The notes under the pieces were generated by a model. It saw only the letters and a list, made by a program, of their open reading frames with translations. It did no database searches and was not told the origin of the DNA. A program made the position numbers and the translations under genes. Below, piece by piece: positions 57,991 through 64,000 of a stretch of DNA of 64,000 nt; position 1 is the first letter of the stretch, and each line of letters begins with the position of its first letter. This stretch comes from Platerodrilus igneus (Eukaryota > Arthropoda > Insecta > Coleoptera > Lycidae). The stretch lies in NCBI GenBank assembly GCA_036346225.1, contig JARFIW010000170.1, positions 10,478,501 through 10,542,500 of the forward strand. Reading direction: 5' to 3'.

Positions 57991-59280
57991 TATTTATTTA
58001 TTATTTAACGACTTACACACAGATCATTTCCATCACCTTATTTTATTGGCTAGTGGCCCTTGATAATAAATTTAGCTTGAAAATTTATGAAACGGGTTAT
58101 TCCTTAGTTACAGTGCGTCTTGTAAACCTTGGTATGACTATAACAGTCTACTTACAATCACATAGTTCGGGGCTTTATAATTACCTAAAAAAAATTTGGA
58201 TAATATTTTTTAAAAATCTTCGTGCTGTTTTTTTAACTTGGTTTAACAACATCTTCAAATTCGTTGTCCCCAACTAGAGCTCTTTTGTGAGGATGCACAA
58301 AAAAATCCTACCTTTGTTTTAGAATCACCTATAAGAGGAAATATGTTTTTTAAGTAAAGAATCTCGATCCCATTCTTACCCATAATATTAGAAAATTTTT
58401 AAAAGTACTAACTTGTTAGTTACCCGCTTGCTTGCACAGAAGTCGCTATATATTGCACAGAATTTACAAAAGAAGCAATACAATTTACATTTCAGATTAA
58501 CAATGAATACTAATTATAATTCAGCTTACCTTCTACATTATTGCATATTAGCAAACTGAGTAACGAATACAATATGTTACAATTATGCGTTTGTTACTTT
58601 ACCTGTAACGTAAACAGGAACACAAGATAAAGATTCGATGACGGAACTGGGGTAAGGAAATCGATAGGTATAACTTCAACACATTGTCTGTAATGCACTT
58701 TCCACACAAGCAGTAACGATAAAAGTGTCACATCAAGAAGTTCTGGCGACCGATTTTTCCAGCTGTAAAACGACCGCCGCTTTTTCGTTTGCCGTCCCGA
58801 TTGATCAAGAGAACGACATATACTTACTACCGACCGTGGTAATTATATTTCACATTCCTTTCCCACGGTATAAAAACAGTTACCAGAACAACAAATAGAT
58901 AATTCACACAAGTTTATACATAACATACCTGAATTAATTACACAGAAACTCTCTAAAATTAATTATTTACTAAAAATAATTTGTGGTGAGCTTTTTAACG
59001 CGTAGTAATCGCGACGAAGCTCCAAAAAGAAAATACAAAAATAAAATGTCGCTTTGTACAAGAGTTCATACACATAGAAAACTTATATTCTAATAATGTC
59101 GTTTTATTTTGGACAAGTGCGTCTAAAGTTAGAGATAAATGAGTTAAAAGGTAAAAGAACATACACGCTTTTATACAAATAGGTTATTGGCTGTGATTCA
59201 ATAAAAAAGTACCAAACAGCGCTTTTAAGAAGATTGATATCTAAATTTCCTTTTCCTATTTATACTCAAATTTTTGGTAT
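57991..59280. other. Gene-free stretch
   Basis: A plus-strand 98-codon frame at 57981-58277 is hydrophobic and has no supporting context. GGTATAAAAACAGTTACCAG at about 58866 looks like a TATA promoter of an old LTR, but no boundaries are visible. Nothing else recognised. Confidence 0.4.
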
Positions 59281-59286
59281 GAATAA

Positions 59287-59793
59287 CTACTCATTTTCTT
59301 TATAGAATAAGGTAGCAAGAGTGTATTTCTTGCGTCCTTTGTTATTATAATAACATTGTTTTTTTTCACATCCTACGTGTTTGCAGTAAAAGCGATTTTT
59401 TCCCCTAAGGATTTCCAAGTTCTCCCTTAGGGTAACCCGTGTTTTAATAATTCTAGGACCTGGTGGCGCCTCTTTTGCACCCCTATTTTGTATTTTAGAA
59501 TCAGTACAGAAAACAATAATTTGTTGTAAAACCCACGACCACTCCTCATAAGCTCTACCCGAAGAATAGATCCCTAGCTTAGTCGCAAGGCGTCGATTTC
59601 CCTTCATTATAAGGGATCGAATAAATGCGCTATAATAATAACATATATAGCAATTTTGTTTTAACATTACGCTCATTTTACCAGTAACAACGTTACGGAA
59701 TCTTTTAGAAAAAACAGCGTACGCATTCACTCCTGCATCACCTACTTTCAAATTGAAAATGTATTTATTGAACTCAATTTTCTTCGAGTGCAT
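59287..59793 (-). pseudogene. piggyBac-like transposase C-terminal fragment
   Basis: A 168-codon minus-strand frame. DAGVNAYAVFSK (residues ~19-30) resembles the DxAGxNAY motif near the end of the piggyBac catalytic core, followed by RRLATKLGI. The end is cysteine-rich and basic (KNRFYCKHVGCEKKQCYYNNKGRKKY), in the place of the C-terminal Cys-rich DNA-binding domain. No catalytic aspartates and no TTAA-flanked ends were found, so it is an old truncated copy. Family assignment by eye is moderate. Confidence 0.45.
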
Positions 59794-59799
59794 TAGTAT

Positions 59800-60885
59800 A
59801 TGTTTACATCGCGCATTTTAAGTTTTCCATCCACTTTAGAAAGCTTTTAAGCGTTTTTAAGAGAAATTCTGAGTTTATGATTCTATAGCCCGAAACGTTA
59901 TATACGCTTTCAATATCGGCTACAAGCCCTTGGGAACTCTACTTCGTTGACAATACGTCTGGTGTCGATATGACTTCTTTCAAAAAGAAAATATTAAGTA
60001 AAGCGCCATTACATAAATTTTAAGAGGTAATTTTGTAAGCGAGTAAAGTTTTATATTTTTAATAAAAACTTCTTATAAGAAAAGCATAAAATTGACTAAT
60101 TTGCACTAATTGGTTAAAATTATATTAACCTAGAAGCTCAATCTTCTCTCTGTGTTGAATATTTCTTTGTGGAATGTTTCTCCAACCAAGCGTTTTTTCT
60201 TTCAATTAAGCTTATTATGCTATAACTGGAATATCTCTAGGTAAATAATGAAATTCAAATACACAGAAAAGAATTTGAACTAAACATTAAATAGGCTCTA
60301 CTTACTCTTTTTGTTTAATTTATAAAAGCGATTTTGCATGTTAATGCCTTAATTAAAAATTCTCTCGAAATGGTTCTTCAGTTTGATTAATTGGAGACAC
60401 ATATAATTCAGTTGTACGTAAAGTAAGTAGCCCGATGGGTGTGGCTAGATTAAACAAACACAAGTGAGTATGTAATGTAACGTTGACGCCTTACTTAATA
60501 AAACAGTAAGTAGTATAAAAGAGTTGATTAATTTTAGTTAGTTAAATTAACTTTTATTACGAAAACACCCTGTGAAATTAAGAAGCTTTGGCTGTTTACA
60601 TTTAATAACGTTGCTATTCAAATATGATATTAAATTAGGATGAAGAATTAAAATAGAAAAGCAGTTTTAAACATTAAATACAAACAGTAATAAATATATG
60701 TGTTTTACACCGCCTCGTATTGAATTCAGATAAACTACAAATTGAAATCGGGAAATAATCGGCATATTAAAGTTATTTGTACAAATTCACACGAGTTTAA
60801 AAACCATCAGCTATAGGAGAGATACCCCAAAAAGCACAAACTCATAAAATCACCCATAAAATAAATGTGAAAAATACTAACTTAA
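59800..60885. other. Gene-free stretch
   Basis: AT-rich, no gene recognised. 60155-60240 repeats 57508-57595 (same orientation), so the two may belong to one dispersed element flanking the transposase scraps. Confidence 0.4.
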
Positions 60886-60889
60886 CACT

Positions 60890-61275
60890 AAGCGGTCCGT
60901 GTCAGGAATCAAACCCGAGACCTTGAGATCAGCAATAATACGCAAACCTGTCTGATCGACGAAGCCGCTTACGACTTCAATCGCCCCTACATTTGATTTT
61001 CCAGTGCTCCACCCGAAGGTACTACATTGGTCAGGAAGCGAGTTTTTTTTAACTGGAAAATTTTGCCGAACTCTTGCTGTTCCCAACGTAGGGATCTTTA
61101 ACGCGCGTGACAACACACAAACGGGATTTCCGTTTTATCTCTCATCCGAATCAGGGCGTATTTTTTATGAAAAGCGTTCGCCTAATATATTTTAAGCAAA
61201 CCGTGTCGGGATTGAAACCTGGGATCTTGTGCAAAGTAGTCACACGCATACCAACTACGCCACGAAACTGCCCAC
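60890..61275 (-). mobile_element. tRNA-derived SINE with two tRNA-like heads
   Basis: On the minus strand the first head (about 61275-61205) has A box TGGCGTAGTTGG (plus 61251-61262) and B box GGTTTCAATCC (plus 61209-61219). The second head (about 60970-60895) has an A-box-like CGTCGATCAGACAGG and B box GGTTTGATTCC (plus 60905-60915). Both B boxes are followed by GACACGG and a CGCTTA/TGCTTA word, so the heads are homologous. The ~230 bp between them is a non-tRNA body containing CGTTAAAGATCCC and CAGCAAGAGTTCGG. RNA polymerase III promoters by family knowledge. Confidence 0.65.
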
Positions 61276-61289
61276 TTCCACCGCCACGA

Positions 61290-61785
61290 AAAAGTATTAC
61301 TTGCCAATGATAAGTTATAAATTTAAATATAATAAATAATTTAGGAGTAATTAGAACGAGTTTGAATTAATTTTGCTGTTTTATTTTCAAGTATCAAAAG
61401 ACATAAACGTTCTAAAACGCTCTTTTTTAATATTATAAATGTTGTGCGCTTTTTGTGATGTTACTAATTTTTAGTCTAAGAAAAATCCTACCCTTAAAAC
61501 CTTAAGCGTTTATCTGAAATGTCCGCATTTCAAAATCACCTTAAGATTGGAGTTGATTTATCCGTTCATAACAAAAGGAAACCAGAGAAATTCTCTGCGG
61601 TTTTTTGTGCCGAGAGATTGAAATTCTCTCTCCGTTTCATAGTTGCCTCAAAAGAAAGCGTCTGTTTTTTAGTACGCTTGTAGCCAATAGCTTAAGTACT
61701 TGTTTAGAGATTTATTGCTATGCTACTGCTTTGCTAAATGGAGAAGTAAGCCTATGGTTAATATTGGAAGCAAACAAACAAAACA

Positions 61786-61790
<5 letters not shown>
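61290..61790. other. Gene-free stretch
   Basis: AT-rich, no recognised gene. Ends in a TA run (61793-61830) abutting the family X copy. Confidence 0.5.
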
Positions 61791-61831
<41 letters not shown>

Positions 61832-61834
<3 letters not shown>

Positions 61835-63876
61835 AGTAAATTTAAAGGGTTAAATTTGGTGGTAAACAATGCAATTTCAGACACCCTGTATAGAGAGAGG
61901 AACCATTTATATACGTGCAAAATTTATTTCAATTATTTAATTTAAATTAACAAGTATTGACATAATTTTATAATTAGGGATTAAAAGGCAATAGTTTCAT
62001 AAAGGAAATCAGTTTATTAGCCAATGAAAATTATTAATAAATTTAATTTAGTTTAATTCAACGGGTTATAACGTTAGAAAACGCATCAGAGCATGAAAAA
62101 TCAATAATTTCAAGACGAAAAGCTTTCTTAACAAACAGACAGACGTCGGTTATATAGAATACCATGAAAACAAACTCCGAGAAGTGTTATTTTAAACGAT
62201 CATTAATTCAGCACACCTGCATATTGGAAAGGTAACCTTCCGCTTATTTGTGAGCATAACAAGGTGAGATACAAGGAAATGTTGTTCAACCGTCGGTGGC
62301 TTCGCATAAACACTAACAAAAGTTTCTTAAAGAGCAGAAAGGATGCACAATTAATAATATGTTACAGAATGAGACGGGCATAAAAGGATTCGATTGAGTA
62401 CGCACTTATTCGATCCACGTGGAGTCCTTAAAACGCGAGCAGCAATATCGACTTTCCACAACTCAAGCAAGGTTAGAATGCGACGTCAAATATGCATAAG
62501 ACGGGAATAGAGATATTACAGGCGGTGTTTTAAGACGTCATTGAAATGTATGGTTGGTCGAAATAGATAGTTTTAGAACAGACGAACACGCGACAGGTGG
62601 ATGTGATAGTTTGTTTGATATAGCGTGTTGGCGATGAATATTTTTAGAAATTTAGAGACGGTTACACAAAATTTGCGGAAATGTTTTTTTGCAATTAGGT
62701 ATTTCGCGTAAAGTGTGGCTAAGGGGGCCTGATTATATGATATAAATACTCTGGGAAACTGAATAGAGCTTTCTTTAATTTTGCATTGCTTAACGACGTA
62801 CAAAAATCAATTGACGAGGCTTGTAAGTATTAAAATTTTGTAAAATTCAGTAGTACAGTATTAGATTGTTTGTGGCCTTATAGTTAGAAACGCGAATAGT
62901 GGCGAGTTTATTTAAATTTAATTGAGGTCCAACGAATACTTTAACAAACTCGTAAATTAATAATGCGATAATAAACAAGTGTAATATACATGGATTTGGA
63001 TATTGAAATTGATATTGGATGGGTAGCATGAAGCGCAGCTTAGATTGTGTTCATCTTTAAACATCTGGTGGAGCAGCTCGCATAACCACTAGGCCGAAAA
63101 GTTCAGGAACATAATACATCGTCAACGGAGATGTAGTCTTCAAGTTTTTCCAGGTAACGCATTTGAATTTGCTGTTTTTTATAAACTGTTAAAATTATTT
63201 GCGATATGTGAGAGTGAACTTTGATGGTTATTTTTCGTTATTTTGCGTATTGAAAAGATACGTATAGCTGACTATTAATATGGTATTTTGAATATAAAAG
63301 TAAAGGTGTACGGAAAGCTTATTGAATTGCTTGATGAATTTATATTTAATTGTTAAGAGTGCATGGGTTTTTTTTAAGTTTGTAGTAATAGTATGCACAG
63401 TGGAAAGCATACATTAATAAACTGGGTTATCATAAGCTCACCATACTCCAGTGTGTAGTAATAAACAAAGATAAGGTATTATTTGGGGTCCATTTACTTC
63501 TGTTGCATTAAATGTGTTAGAAATTTCCATTTTAAAAACAAGGACTTTACAAAGATAGCATTTATTGAGGTGTAACTTGAGCACCGAACTGTAAATTACT
63601 ATGAATTATTATTTGTAAATAGTGGTTAATAAATATTGTATGATTGTTTTATTATTTTGTAATTTTATTGAATGGTGTGTGAACGGTAAAGAGAATGAGA
63701 GTAAATTTAGGTATACGAGAAGAAGCACAGCTGAGCTAGCCAGAGAAGCTGTTGAAGAAATTAATTTGATAGAGCAGAAAGCGGGTAAGAAAAATTTTGT
63801 GAATTTTTAAATTTGTGAAAATTAATTTTTTTGTAACTGGCGAAGTCCGGAGCATAAATTAGAGAGTTCCACGGCA
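61832..63876 (+). mobile_element. Long-LTR family X, copy 3 (solo LTR)
   Basis: 2045 bp, TGTAGTAAATTTAAAGGG...TTCCACGGCA, with TATA box GATATAAATAC near 62740-62750 and colinear with copy X2 throughout. A long TA run precedes it and ATATATAT follows, with no PBS after the LTR end, so it is a true solo LTR in a TA target. Confidence 0.8.
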
Positions 63877-63886
63877 ATATATATTG

Positions 63887-64000
63887 GTCTGTAGTTACCT
63901 TCGTATCGGGCCCCATAGTTGGACCTCCAAAATGGTATGTTCTCTGCTCGGCAGTAAGTTCCTCACACTTTGGGCGTCAAAATTCTATGTGTCTTCCTTG
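63887..64000 (-). mobile_element. Start of another minus-oriented long-LTR element, leaves window
   Basis: On the minus strand two PBS-like modules are seen: TTGACGCCCAAAGTGTGAGG (plus about 63963-63982) and TGGAGGTCCAACTATGGGGC (plus about 63909-63928), ending at a TA run. The LTR itself lies beyond the right edge. Confidence 0.55.

Noticed and set aside
57981..58277. 98-codon plus-strand frame with hydrophobic segments
   Set aside because: AT-rich composition explains the hydrophobicity; no motif and no context.

Overview
The window looks like a TE-rich, AT-rich arthropod nuclear genome, most probably an insect. An errantivirus-type provirus with an env-like gene, BEL/Pao and Ty3 pol genes, a PIF/Harbinger transposon, endonuclease-type LINEs and tRNA-derived SINEs lie side by side. 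I found no confident host protein-coding gene, no CRISPR and no bacterial operon. The order cannot be fixed from sequence alone.

Layout. 1-3276: 3' part of an errantivirus-like provirus (broken pol, env, 3' LTR). 3818-4448: solo LTR with TSD TATC. 4480-5100: LINE RT tail followed by a ~152-bp tandem satellite (to ~5985). 7085-8895: BEL/Pao pol remnant. 8915-10060: LINE endonuclease fragment. 10062-15416: LTR element with almost no coding capacity (LARD-like), two LTRs, TSD AATC. 17157-22345: a LINE fragment duplicated in tandem, the second copy split by a 4.58-kb element (17586-22169) with foldback-type terminal inverted repeats, AG...CT ends and a 6-bp TSD TACTTT. That element holds two broken head-to-tail copies of an unrecognised gene with replication-initiator-like motifs and is the best candidate here for an undescribed system. 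22380-24215: LINE on the minus strand. 25179-28077: complete PIF/Harbinger element (TSD ATA) with Myb-like and DDE transposase genes, both frameshifted.

From 31.3 kb on, the sequence is dominated by one superfamily of LTR elements with very long LTRs (about 1.7-2.05 kb), a tRNA-Lys-type primer binding site and (TA)n runs at nearly every end. One member (33540-41341, minus strand) is young: its LTRs differ at about 6 of 978 shared positions and it has an intact 1073-aa Pol, but a Gag that is interrupted by TGA and appears to lack most of the capsid region. Others are LTR-only copies in both orientations (31281-33530, 45003-48960, 48982-51071, 51116-53250, 53258-55270, 55284-56925, 61832-63876, and one running off the right edge). 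Several carry repeated LTR-end/PBS modules. A second errantiviral solo LTR (43387-43935, TSD TGCG) is related to the LTR at the left edge. 57.5-60.3 kb holds DDE and piggyBac-like transposase scraps, and 60890-61275 a SINE with two tRNA-like heads.

The genes do not work together as a pathway. The window is a nest of selfish elements, and its main value is that target-site duplications and nested insertions give exact element boundaries and a relative order of events.
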